Positions 1 through 11,972 of a stretch of 64,000 nucleotides of DNA are shown piece after piece (position 1 is the stretch's first letter; each line of letters starts with the position of its first letter). The position numbers were made by a program, and so were the translations under genes. The notes below the pieces were generated by a model, which was not told where the DNA came from, searched no databases, and worked only from the letters and a program-made list of their open reading frames with translations. The stretch is from positions 1 to 64,000 of the forward strand of contig VYDH01000015.1 of assembly GCA_009843525.1 (NCBI GenBank), read 5' to 3'. This DNA comes from Acidimicrobiales bacterium. GTDB taxonomy: Bacteria > Actinomycetota > Acidimicrobiia > Acidimicrobiales > Poriferisodalaceae.

Positions 1-549
1 TGCGAGCCGACCTCGCCACACTCAAAACCCGCACTTGACATCTATAGGAACGTCCAAGGTGAACCATCCCCTCGGATTCGCACGCTGGCCGGCTCGGCGT
101 CGGGCGGAAGATGGGGACCCCGTGGCGAGTTCGAGGTCCTCTACCTGGGACGGCCGACGGACTCGGTGGTGATCGAGGCATACCGACATCTCGTCGATGT
201 CGATCTCGACGGCCGGCTGACGGCTGCAATGGTCGGGCCCAGGAATCTCATAACGTGCCGGGTACGCCTCGGCCGAGTACTCGACCTGCGCGACCCTGCG
301 GCGCTGTGCCGCGCAGGCCTCACCACTGCCGATCTCCGAACGCCAGTCGGCGACTACGACGCCTGCCAGCAAGTCGGACGCGCCGCGCACCAACTGGGAC
401 TCGACGGCATCATCGCACCCGCCGCAAGCAGTACGGGCGAGACGCTCGCCGTGTTCACACAGCACACCCGACCGACAGTCTCCCTTGAGATCGAGACAGT
501 CGAGCGGTGGGAAAACTTGCCCCGCGATCCCCGCTCCGGCCCCGCCTGA
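1..549 (+). CDS. RES-domain protein (NAD+ phosphorylase toxin-like), 5' end outside window
   Basis: The frame is open from base 1 to the stop at 547-549, giving 182 visible residues, so the start lies upstream. Near residue 35 there is a G-G-R-W-G-P stretch, then F-E-V-L-Y-L-G and, after a short gap, an E-A-Y; near the C-terminus comes G-L-D-G-I-I-A-P followed by a Ser-rich turn. This is the layout of RES domains, which as toxins of RES-Xre toxin-antitoxin modules degrade NAD+ (family knowledge). An Xre-type antitoxin would normally sit just upstream, outside this window, so the pairing cannot be checked here. It is convergent with the next gene. A GTG at 166 would give a shorter protein lacking the G-G-R-W motif and is therefore unlikely. 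Confidence 0.75.
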   Translation, partial: CEPTSPHSKPALDIYRNVQGEPSPRIRTLAGSASGGRWGPRGEFEVLYLGRPTDSVVIEAYRHLVDVDLDGRLTAAMVGPRNLITCRVRLGRVLDLRDPAALCRAGLTTADLRTPVGDYDACQQVGRAAHQLGLDGIIAPAASSTGETLAVFTQHTRPTVSLEIETVERWENLPRDPRSGPA

Positions 550-644
550 AGCGAGGCACCGCGCCGGAACTGTTGGCTTCTGCCTCGCCACACGACGCCA
601 CGCTCCCGAACGGCGGACCCAGGCGTCGCGGAGCAGCGGGCCGC

Positions 645-3600
645 TCAGCCGCCGAGGTTCAAGTTGTCTTCGAGTGCGACGGAGCGCCCTTCGCTGGTCG
701 CGCTGTACACCACCACGCCCAGCGGTTCGCTCACCGTCATCGCACCCATCTTGCCGTACGGGACATCCTCTCTATCGTTAGGACCCTCAATCTCGCATTT
801 GTGAGTATCGATTGAATCGATGCAGTGCTTGATCTCCCATATGGCCACTGCTGCGAGCCTGAAGTAGCCGCTACGGCTCGGCTGCCAAGGGCACGAGAAA
901 TCCAACCCGGGAACCTTAGGATTATCCTTGCAGGTCACGCGTTCTCGGTTGCGGCGCAGAATCTCGACTCGCTTGGCACCCTCGTGAAGATCATCCCCGC
1001 TCAGGTCGGGCAGATAGTCCAAGCCCTGCTGTGCAGTCAGGCGTCTCCGGCACTCCTTGACCGTCCAGCTCTCCTCGCAGGACTGCTTCACCTCCGTCAG
1101 ATAGCCTGCCTCGGTCTCATTCTCACCGCATGTGCTGACCAGTTCGCTCGCTTTGCAGGTGAGGCCCCACCAATCCAGTGGCTCGTTATCGAAGAGTTCC
1201 TTGAATTCCTTGATGAATTCGCCGTCTGCGTCGATGACGCCGTTTCTGTCGTAGTCGAGCTGCTGGTCTGGCCACATCTCGGTGATGACCAACTCGACAT
1301 GCGGCGGGTCGCCCGCGAAGGCGCACTTGATACCATGTTTAGGATCTACGTCGGCAATTGAGTCAACAATTGCGGGTCCTGCTGATTCGAATGGTTCTGG
1401 ATCTGCATCGCCACCTCCCGATGGCTCCGGCATCCATCGACTGTTCTCCATACCGACCGGGGACGGCAAGTCGCGGACTCGAATATCCGTCCGCATATTC
1501 GACAGCACGACCCCGGTCCCGTTGCCGGAGCGATGGCTCAGCGATCCGCTGAACGGCACCCTGCAAGCAGGAGCAATAGGACTCAGATCGAAACAAGCAC
1601 CTGACGATTCACCGGAACTCAAAGCTCGGCTCGCGAATTCGTTGTAATCCCTGATAACTGTCTGCTTTAGGGGCTCTAGAGCGTTGAATTCGGCGACATT
1701 ATCTTCGAAATACTTCAGCCGGTTGCTGAGGTACTCGACATAAATATAGTCTTCATTTGTTTCGAATTTGATTAGCGAAACAGGCCATAACCCGACCACA
1801 TACCACTTAATGTAGGCATCGAACGCCGCATCTTTGGCCAGGTTCCATTTGTTGTTCACGGCATCCGGGCATGGCGGGCGATCACTGGTGGGATAGCCGA
1901 GCGAATTCGGGCCTCCCCCGTTGAACAATGCACTTTGGTGTTCTCCGCGCCTTGCAAACAGTTCGACGGCGTCCTTCAACAGATCGTTTGTCAATCTAGC
2001 CTTGAGGGTCGTTCCCTTCATCTTGTTGGATTTTTCGACCTCTCTTAGGTACGTGTCGAAATGGTGCTGTTCTCTGCCGTACACAAACCAAGTGAGCATA
2101 TCCACGAGATCTTGGTCGACGAGCGCGGTTGAGCTGTCAGCGGATGAACTGGCTGACGTCTCGCATCCCGACCCTGGGTTGAACGGCGAGCCGGTGCATG
2201 GAGCGCAGTTCCGGTAGTCCTGCCAATTGAGGAGCGCTTTGCCGAGGTCGCTGTGATCGTCGTCGTTGGCTTTGATGGCGGCGGCGGTTGCCAGGCATTC
2301 GATGGCGTGCACGATGGCGGCGCAGCCGCCGCTGTCATTCTTGGTGATCAGGCAGACCGACTCTCGCTCCATGTTCATGACGTCCTTCATGACGTCCTCG
2401 CCGCAGTCCTCGAGCTTGCCGGGCCGCTTGTTGCCATGGCATTCGTCTCGGAGCAGGCCGGGATTGAACTTGCACCAGTGCCTGACGCCGGCGTCGACCT
2501 CGGTCAGCACGCTGGCGCCTTTGAGGTAGCCGTTCAGTTTCTGGTACGGATCTCTCGGATAGGGCTTGCCGGGCTCGAGCCCGGCGTCCCCCACATCCGC
2601 GAACCCGAAGTCGCTGCACGCCGCAGGATCAGCCGCGAAGTTGCCGCGGACGTAGTCGTCGCAGTCGGCGGCCCCGAAGAACCCCTTGAAGGCTTTCTCT
2701 CGCGCCGGGGTGCCCTCGGTCTCGCGGCACGGCGCCTCCGACCGCCCCGCCGCCGGCGACGCAGGACGCTCCGTGCAGCGATTGAACTGATTCATCGGCT
2801 CGTAGATAACCTTGCCCTTTGGGTCGACCGGGCATGTCCAGGTGCGCCGCACCAGACTCCGGCAGCGGTGCTGGACCACCATCTCGCCTATCGGATCGAC
2901 CGCACCTGGAACGGGCGCCGCGGCGGGCTTGAAGCGCTGGGGGACGGCGGTCAGCAGCGTGCCCGGCGGGCAGGCCTTGCGGGCGAACCTGACGCACATG
3001 CGCACCGCAGGCTCCGCCGCCGTCGCGAACACGAACGCCATCTTGGCGTACGGCAGGTAGCTGGCGGTCCCGCCGTCGTCGGGAACGACGACCTCGGGCT
3101 TGTCCGCCACGCACTCGGAATAGTCCGACGGGACCACTGCGGGATCGGGCTCTGCGACCGCATCGACACAGCGATCCGGATGCATCTCCTCGAAGGGCTC
3201 GTGATTCCCCACGTCGGCATCCATATTCTTGAAGGGTTCTTCTCGCTCGGGAGCTGCGATGCGCCAGTACTTGGGGTTTTCGCTGAGCCGGTAGCCCTGC
3301 CCGATAGCTTCCTTCTGAGCCAGCCAGGCGGCGTTGAAGTCGGCGCCGAAGTCCACGACGTGCTGGGAGCGGACGGCGAAGTTGGCGTCGAGCCCGCGGT
3401 GCTCGAACAGCGGGTCGGCCGGGTCGGCCATGTACACCGTCGGCGTCTGGCCTGCCTGGAACACGCTCACAGGGCACGGCGGCAGATCCCTGACGCACAG
3501 CGACCTGTCGACCTCGCGGCGCTTCTCGCCGGCGGAGACCACCAACTCGGCGACCGTCCCCCTGTCCTCGTCCGAGATGGCGTCGTTGAAGCCGTTCTTG

Positions 3601-3880
3601 AACTTCCTCAGAGTCTTCTTGTAGTCGAAGAGCACCTCGGACCCGTCCGGGCAGGCTTCGGGCGTGCCCCACACGCCCTGGCCGTCACCCGCCCGAACAG
3701 GGGGCCAATCATCGGACTCATCCGGCTCATCGGGCTCATCCGGCGTCTGCGCCGCGGCCGGACGCGCGTCAAGCGAGAACAGCAACCCCCCCCCGCGAAC
3801 GGCGCCACCGCCAACAACGCCGCCAGCACACACAAGACCACCCTCCTGCACAGCAACCGACACCGCAGCTTCGTCGCCAT
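645..3880 (-). CDS. Large secreted Cys-rich protein of unknown function; signal peptide out of frame with body
   Basis: An ATG at 3880 begins a textbook signal peptide: basic M-A-T-K-L-R-C-R, a hydrophobic V-V-L-C-V-L-A-A-L-L-A-V-A core, then Gly. After a run of nine G residues (plus-strand C9 at 3786-3794) the frame is wrong. The adjacent frame continues L-L-F-S-L-D-A-R-P-A-A-A-Q, a good cleavage site, and then stays open for about 1045 residues to the stop at 645. Ten or seven Gs would join them. The mature part is acidic and rich in Cys. It has one EF-hand-like stretch (D-Y-D-R-N-G-V-I-D) but no family I recognise. Either the G tract is phase-variable or mis-sequenced, or this is a recent frameshift. 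The DNA near 1621-2100 is AT-richer than its surroundings. Confidence 0.6.
3786..3794 (-). repeat. G9 homopolymer (C9 on plus strand) at signal peptide/body junction
   Basis: Nine consecutive C on the plus strand read as G9 in the coding strand of the secreted-protein gene. The tract sits at the end of the hydrophobic core of the signal peptide. A +1 or -2 change would restore one continuous frame from the ATG at 3880. Confidence 0.85.
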
Positions 3881-4049
3881 AGCACCCAGTCCCGCGTTGA
3901 TCAAGCGATGCCGACAGGCTACTGCAACCCGGCAGACCGAACTCCACGATTCCGCGAAGAGCCGAGCAACTTGCCTCTCAATGTGCAGCAATTTCTCCAG
4001 CAGGGTGCTGCGTGTTGCGGCGTGCGGAACCTCCGATGGGCCTCGGCAG

Positions 4050-5426
4050 CTACGGCGCCGCTGCCTCCAGTCGGAACACGGTGCCCGCAGCGCTGAGCGC
4101 GTAGAGCTCGCCGTCGGCGTCCTGGCCGAAAGACACCAGCGTGTTGCGCGGCACGGACACTCCGAGGTCGATGCGCTCAGCGGCGCCGCCGGCACCCCGG
4201 ACGAGACCCCACAGGTCGCCGGCGCAGTAGTCGCCGAACACATAGGCGCCGCCCAGCGCCGCAATGGCACTCCCCCGGTACACGTAGCCGCCGGTCACCG
4301 AGCAGCCGTCGTCGTGGGCGTAGGTGTAGACGGGGAAGACGAGATCTGCGGGCGTCGCCTCGCCGGAGAAGCGCTCGTTGCCCTCGAACAGCGGCCAGCC
4401 CAGGTTGGCGCCCGGCGACCAGCCGTCGGTGGCGGGCAGGACGTGAATCTCCTCCATGCGGTTCTGGCCGACGTCGGCAATCCAGAGATCGCCGGTGAGC
4501 CGGTCGAACGAGAACCGCCACGGGTTGCGAGCGCCGTACGCCCACACCTCGGGCGCATTGCCGGACGCGAACGGATTGCCAGCCGGAATGCCGTAGCCGC
4601 GGCCGCTCGGCGGGTCGGGGTCGATGCGCACCAGGGTGCCCAGCAGGGTGCTGCGGTCCTGGCCCTGGCCGAAGACGTCGTCGGCGCCGCCGCCGTCGCC
4701 GAAGCCGATCCACAGGTTGCCGTCGGGGCCGAGCTGCACCTCGCCGCCGTTGTGGTTGCAGGCGGGCTGATCCAGCGCCAGCAGGACACGGGTGCGATCG
4801 GTCTGGGGGGCGTCACCGCTCATCGGCACCACGGCAATGCGGCTGTTGCGAGCCGTGTCGGTGTAGCTGAGATAGAGGTGGTCGCCGTCCGGCGAGAAGG
4901 CAAGGCCCAGCAGCCCGTTCTCGCAGCCCTCGCTGACCTCGGCGCTGATGTCGGCCACCTGTTGCGGCTCGCCGCTGCCATCGGACGGATCGAGCAGCCA
5001 GACCTGCCCGAGCCTGCTCGCCACATACCGCTGGCTGGTGCCGGGCCGGGCCGCCAACGCGATCGGCGCCGCGATCTCGGCGACCGGCACCAGCTCGAAT
5101 CGTGTCTCGGCAAGCGACGGCACAGCGTCGCCGGCCAGCGGCGCGCTTGGCGGCGGCGCCGGTGCTTCCGGCGCGGCCTGCACCGTGTCTGAGACGCTGG
5201 CAGGGCTTGAAGTGTCCGGGAGATCGTCTCCCGCCGGACCTGCAGGATGATCTGCGTCGGCGGACCGCAGCGCGGGGGGTGCTGTCACCACGGCGTTCGG
5301 ACCGGCGTCGGTTTCGCCGCTCTGCCCACCGACGGCCGGAGTGTCTTGATCGCCCGAGGTCGTGCCGCACGCAGCCGCCAAGAACACAGCCGTCATCAGT
5401 GCCGCCGTTGCGCGAACGAGCCTCAC
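4050..5426 (-). CDS. Lipoprotein glucose/sorbosone dehydrogenase-family (PQQ-type) beta-propeller protein
   Basis: 458 aa from a GTG at 5426. The N-terminus (V-R-L-V-R-A-T-A-A-L-M-T-A-V-F-L-A-A-A-C-G) is a lipobox, so the protein is probably a membrane-anchored lipoprotein outside the cell. A Ser/Pro/Ala-rich linker is followed by the GSDH propeller, with L-G-L-A-F-S-P-D-G, H-N-G-G-E at about residue 225, G-F-G-D-G-G-G, Y-G-A-R-N-P-W-R and a later T-G-G-Y-V-Y-R-G. Family members oxidise sugars using PQQ; the true substrate cannot be told. The upstream in-frame extension to 5498 would overlap the divergent gene at 5489 and destroy the lipobox, so it was rejected. The two genes are divergent with 62 bp between them. 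Confidence 0.85.
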   Translation of the reverse strand: MRLVRATAALMTAVFLAAACGTTSGDQDTPAVGGQSGETDAGPNAVVTAPPALRSADADHPAGPAGDDLPDTSSPASVSDTVQAAPEAPAPPPSAPLAGDAVPSLAETRFELVPVAEIAAPIALAARPGTSQRYVASRLGQVWLLDPSDGSGEPQQVADISAEVSEGCENGLLGLAFSPDGDHLYLSYTDTARNSRIAVVPMSGDAPQTDRTRVLLALDQPACNHNGGEVQLGPDGNLWIGFGDGGGADDVFGQGQDRSTLLGTLVRIDPDPPSGRGYGIPAGNPFASGNAPEVWAYGARNPWRFSFDRLTGDLWIADVGQNRMEEIHVLPATDGWSPGANLGWPLFEGNERFSGEATPADLVFPVYTYAHDDGCSVTGGYVYRGSAIAALGGAYVFGDYCAGDLWGLVRGAGGAAERIDLGVSVPRNTLVSFGQDADGELYALSAAGTVFRLEAAAP

Positions 5427-5488
5427 AGGGCGACGGTAGCGACGCAGGCCATGCAGAATGACGCGGAACGACAAGCCGAGGACAACAC

Positions 5489-5980
5489 ATGAACGCAACC
5501 AGTGAGCCCGTGAGCTGGGAAGACTTCGCCGCGGCCTGCGGCGGCCTGGCCCAGCGGATGCAGGAGCGCTTCGAGAGCCACCTGCACTCGGTGATGGCGA
5601 CGATCCGAGTCGACGGCTCGCCGCGGATGTCGGGCATGGAAGCCCCCATCCGCGACGGGCATCTCTGGCTGGGAATGGGCGGCGACTCGACGAAGGCCGC
5701 CGACCTGCGTCGCGACCCCAGGTTCGGGCTGCACTCTGCGCCCGAGAGCGGGGAGCTGCAGGGCGGCGATGCGCGCATCGAAGGCGAGGTGGCGCCGGCC
5801 AGCGCCGCCGAGCTCGAGACCTTTCTGCGGGGGCATCATCACGAGATCGAAGACGCGGCCCCGATGGCCCTTTTCACCGCCAGGATCGCGCGCGCCGTGC
5901 TCGTGCGCGTCGAGGGCCATCACCTCGTCGTGGAGACTTGGACGCCCGGCAGCGGCAGGGTGGAGCGTCGCGTCGCCTAG
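5489..5980 (+). CDS. Pyridoxamine 5'-phosphate oxidase-like (split-barrel FMN) family protein
   Basis: 163 aa from ATG 5489. The pattern H-L-H-S-V-M-A-T-I-R-V-D-G-S-P-R, then G-H-L-W-L-G-M, K-A-A-D-L-R-R-D-P-R-F and a second strand pair with G-E-V resembles PNPOx/split-barrel flavoproteins, which bind FMN or F420 and reduce small molecules. Substrate and cofactor are unknown. It is divergent from the sugar-dehydrogenase lipoprotein. Its stop codon overlaps that of the convergent terC-like gene (5977-5980), so the two transcripts must overlap. Confidence 0.75.
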   Translation: MNATSEPVSWEDFAAACGGLAQRMQERFESHLHSVMATIRVDGSPRMSGMEAPIRDGHLWLGMGGDSTKAADLRRDPRFGLHSAPESGELQGGDARIEGEVAPASAAELETFLRGHHHEIEDAAPMALFTARIARAVLVRVEGHHLVVETWTPGSGRVERRVA

Positions 5981-6852
5981 CCAGACGCCTCGCTGTCGGC
6001 TGCCGACGAGTCGTCGGCGTCACTGGCATCGCTGGCATCGCTGCTGTCGCTGGCGGCTGCGAACTCGGGCATGCGGCGCTCGTGGAACTCGACGGGCGGC
6101 GTGCGGGACTGGCGGTTGCGCTTCATCCTCAGGTTGAGCGCTTCCACCAGCACCGCGAAGCCCATGGCGAAGTAGATGTAACCCTTCGGAATGTGGAACT
6201 CGGCGCCCTCGGCCACCAGCGACATGCCGATGAGCAGCAGGAACGCCAGTGCCAGCATCTTGACCGTCGGGTGCTTGCCCACGAAGCGCATCACCGGTCC
6301 TGACGACCACAGCATCACGCCGACGGCGATGACGACCGCGGCGATCATGACGCCCACCCGGTCGGCCATGCCCACCGCGGTGATCACCGAGTCGAGGCTG
6401 AACACCAGGTCGAGCAGCAGGATCTGGATGATGACCCTGGTGAACGTGGCGCCTGCCCGGTCGCCCGCATCGTCGTGGTCGTCGCCTTCGAGCTTGTGAT
6501 GGATCTCGAACGTCGACTTGCCCAGCAGGAACAGCCCGCCGCCCAGCAGGATCAAGTCGCGCCCCGATAGCTCATGGCCGAACACCGAGAACAGCGGCGT
6601 CGTGAGCCGCACGATCCACGAGATGCCGAGCAGCAGGAGCACCCGCATGCCCATGGCCAGCGACAGGCCCACGACGCGGGCGCGCTCGGCTTCCTTCCCG
6701 CCCAGCCGTCCGGCCAGAATCGAGATGAAGATCACGTTGTCGATGCCGAGCACGATCTCGAGCACCGTCAGCGTGACCAGAGAGATCCAGACCTCAGGAT
6801 TCGCGACCCAGTCCACGGGCGCCGACGCTACTGCTGCGTCTGGGCGGCCCAC
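5977..6852 (-). CDS. TerC-family integral membrane protein
   Basis: 291 aa from GTG 6852. It has the TerC signatures V-L-E-I-V-L-G-I-D-N-V-I-F and D-L-V-F-S-L-D-S-V-I-T-A-V-G, each with acidic residues inside a membrane segment, and about seven to eight hydrophobic segments in all. TerC proteins are linked to metal-ion (manganese) export and tellurium resistance. The C-terminal tail is a low-complexity Ser/Asp/Ala run of about 25 residues. The start overlaps the end of the upstream HD gene by 25 bp; a GTG at 6816 just after that gene's stop is an alternative start. It is probably co-transcribed with the HD gene. Confidence 0.9.
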   Translation of the reverse strand: MGRPDAAVASAPVDWVANPEVWISLVTLTVLEIVLGIDNVIFISILAGRLGGKEAERARVVGLSLAMGMRVLLLLGISWIVRLTTPLFSVFGHELSGRDLILLGGGLFLLGKSTFEIHHKLEGDDHDDAGDRAGATFTRVIIQILLLDLVFSLDSVITAVGMADRVGVMIAAVVIAVGVMLWSSGPVMRFVGKHPTVKMLALAFLLLIGMSLVAEGAEFHIPKGYIYFAMGFAVLVEALNLRMKRNRQSRTPPVEFHERRMPEFAAASDSSDASDASDADDSSAADSEASG

Positions 6853-7715
6853 CAGGCATCGAGACGGCGGCGCACCTCGGCGTCGCCGAGCTCGCCTTCC
6901 GTGCGGCGCAGCTCGAGCAGGAACTTCATGGCGCGGCCCACGTCAGGCCCCGGCGCCAGTCCGAGGTGGGTCATCACCTCGTCACCGTTCAGCTCGGGCC
7001 GCAGCTCCTTTTGGGCCTGCTCGCGGGCCAGCCGTGCGATGCGCACTTCGAAGCGGTCGAGCGCGTCGTGCAGGGCCTCGATCCGCTTCACGTTGCGTGA
7101 CGTGCAGTCGCTGCGGACCATGTCGTTCAGGTCGCCCAGCAGCGGGCCGGCGTCGCGGGCGTAACGGCGCACCGCGGCGTCGGTCCAGCCGGTGTCGTAC
7201 CCCTTGAAGCGGCCCGACAGGTGCACGAGGCGGGCGACCTCGTCGGTGATGTCGGCGCCGTAGCCCATCTTGGGCATGCGCTTGCGGGTGAGCTTGGCGC
7301 CGACGGCCTCGTGATTGCGGAACGTCACGCCGCCGTGATCGAACGAGCGCGTCAACGGCTTGCCGATGTCGTGGAACAGGGCGCCGAGGCGCACCCGCAG
7401 GCGGGGCGGGCTCTGGGCCACCACGGCGATCGTGTGGGCGAGCACGTCCTTGTGGCGGTGGATCGGGTCCTGCTCGAGCGCCAGCGCAGGCAGCTCGGGC
7501 AGATGGTCATCGGCCCAGCCGCTGTCGACCAGCTCCCACAGGCCCGGGCGCGGATCGTCGACCACGAGCACGCTGTTCAGCTCGTCGCAGGGCAGCACGG
7601 CGCCCGCGTCGAGCTCCAGCTCGTCGACCGTCAGCTCGTCGGCAGCTGAGCCGTCGGCATCGGCGCTCTCGTGCGCGCCCGGCGCGCTGTGCGGCGCGCG
7701 TTGCGAGATGGCCAT
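6828..7715 (-). CDS. HD-domain phosphohydrolase related to the C-terminal part of CCA-adding enzymes
   Basis: 295 aa from ATG 7715 (M-A-I-S-Q). The HD motif appears as H-R-H-K-D-V-L-A-H followed by L-F-H-D-I-G-K-P, then F-R-N-H-E-A-V-G-A. The domain order and the C-terminal helical region resemble the HD half of actinobacterial CCA tRNA nucleotidyltransferase, but there is no N-terminal nucleotidyltransferase domain. It is probably a metal-dependent phosphohydrolase with an unknown substrate. An acidic Ala/Asp-rich N-terminal stretch precedes the domain. A start at 7814 would add an implausible Arg-rich leader. It lies upstream of terC with overlapping ends. Confidence 0.75.
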   Translation of the reverse strand: MAISQRAPHSAPGAHESADADGSAADELTVDELELDAGAVLPCDELNSVLVVDDPRPGLWELVDSGWADDHLPELPALALEQDPIHRHKDVLAHTIAVVAQSPPRLRVRLGALFHDIGKPLTRSFDHGGVTFRNHEAVGAKLTRKRMPKMGYGADITDEVARLVHLSGRFKGYDTGWTDAAVRRYARDAGPLLGDLNDMVRSDCTSRNVKRIEALHDALDRFEVRIARLAREQAQKELRPELNGDEVMTHLGLAPGPDVGRAMKFLLELRRTEGELGDAEVRRRLDAWWAAQTQQ

Positions 7716-7951
7716 GCCTCCATGATGCAGCCCGGCGGGCCGCCGTCCAACCATGTTTCTCGGGGTTTTGCGCACCTTGCGTCGCGAGCTGCCCGCGGGT
7801 TCGCCGCGCGCCAAGGCGACCGGTCTATGTTCGACAGACGGGCACGTCGAGGGCTGGTTCGCGCCGGGTCAGCCTCGAGCGTGCCGGACCGCCGACACAC
7901 CCGATCCTCAGCACACCCGCCCGCCGACACACCCGCAAGGAGCAGCGCAGC

Positions 7952-11518
<3,567 letters not shown>

Positions 11519-11685
11519 CCGGTGGCGTGGAGGGTCTCGGTCAACGGGTGCACAAGCGTCAGGATTCCGTCGGCAATCCCTCAGCCATGACCGAGTCAGA
11601 CCACTAGTCTTGCCCGTTGGTTGCGCGAGCAGCCGGTCCCCCGAGCCGCGGCATCGGCCGCTGAACAGCTTCTTCAGGAGAACGC

Positions 11686-11865
11686 ATGAGCGACGCCGAT
11701 ACCCGCAAAGTCGACGGAAAGACGCTCGAGGACCCGCACAAGATGATGGTCCCGTTTGCGAAGTTCAAGAGCTTCGAGTTCGCCGACAAGCTCTGGGTGC
11801 TCGGCGGGCTGCTCTTCCTGATCATCCTGATCAACATCGTCTTCTCCGGCGGCACCGGGGGCTAG
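11686..11865 (+). CDS. 59-aa single-pass membrane protein of unknown function
   Basis: ATG 11686 is preceded by AGGAG at 11676-11680 and ends at a TAG at 11863-11865. The first 37 residues are hydrophilic (M-S-D-A-D-T-R-K-V-D-G-K...F-A-D-K). They are followed by a C-terminal hydrophobic segment of about 18 residues (L-W-V-L-G-G-L-L-F-L-I-I-L-I-N-I-V-F) and a Gly tail. The ribosome site, codon use and clean stop support a real gene despite its size. It sits between dnaE and thrS on the same strand. I do not recognise a family. Confidence 0.7.
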   Translation: MSDADTRKVDGKTLEDPHKMMVPFAKFKSFEFADKLWVLGGLLFLIILINIVFSGGTGG

Positions 11866-11972
11866 TCGCTGCGGTCCCTCACCCGCCCCATGACGTGCGC
11901 TCGATGCAGTTCGGCTTCCACCACGTCGCAAATAACTCGCAATCGCAGGGCTGAGGCGAGGAAACTGTCTCT

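Noticed and set aside
2253-5192. A 979-codon open frame on the plus strand
   Set aside because: It runs antisense through the Cys-rich secreted-protein gene and the sugar dehydrogenase, shows no domain, and such frames are common opposite GC-rich genes.
11866-11972. T-box riboswitch upstream of thrS
   Set aside because: The 107-bp gap has no recognisable T-box sequence or terminator/antiterminator pair.
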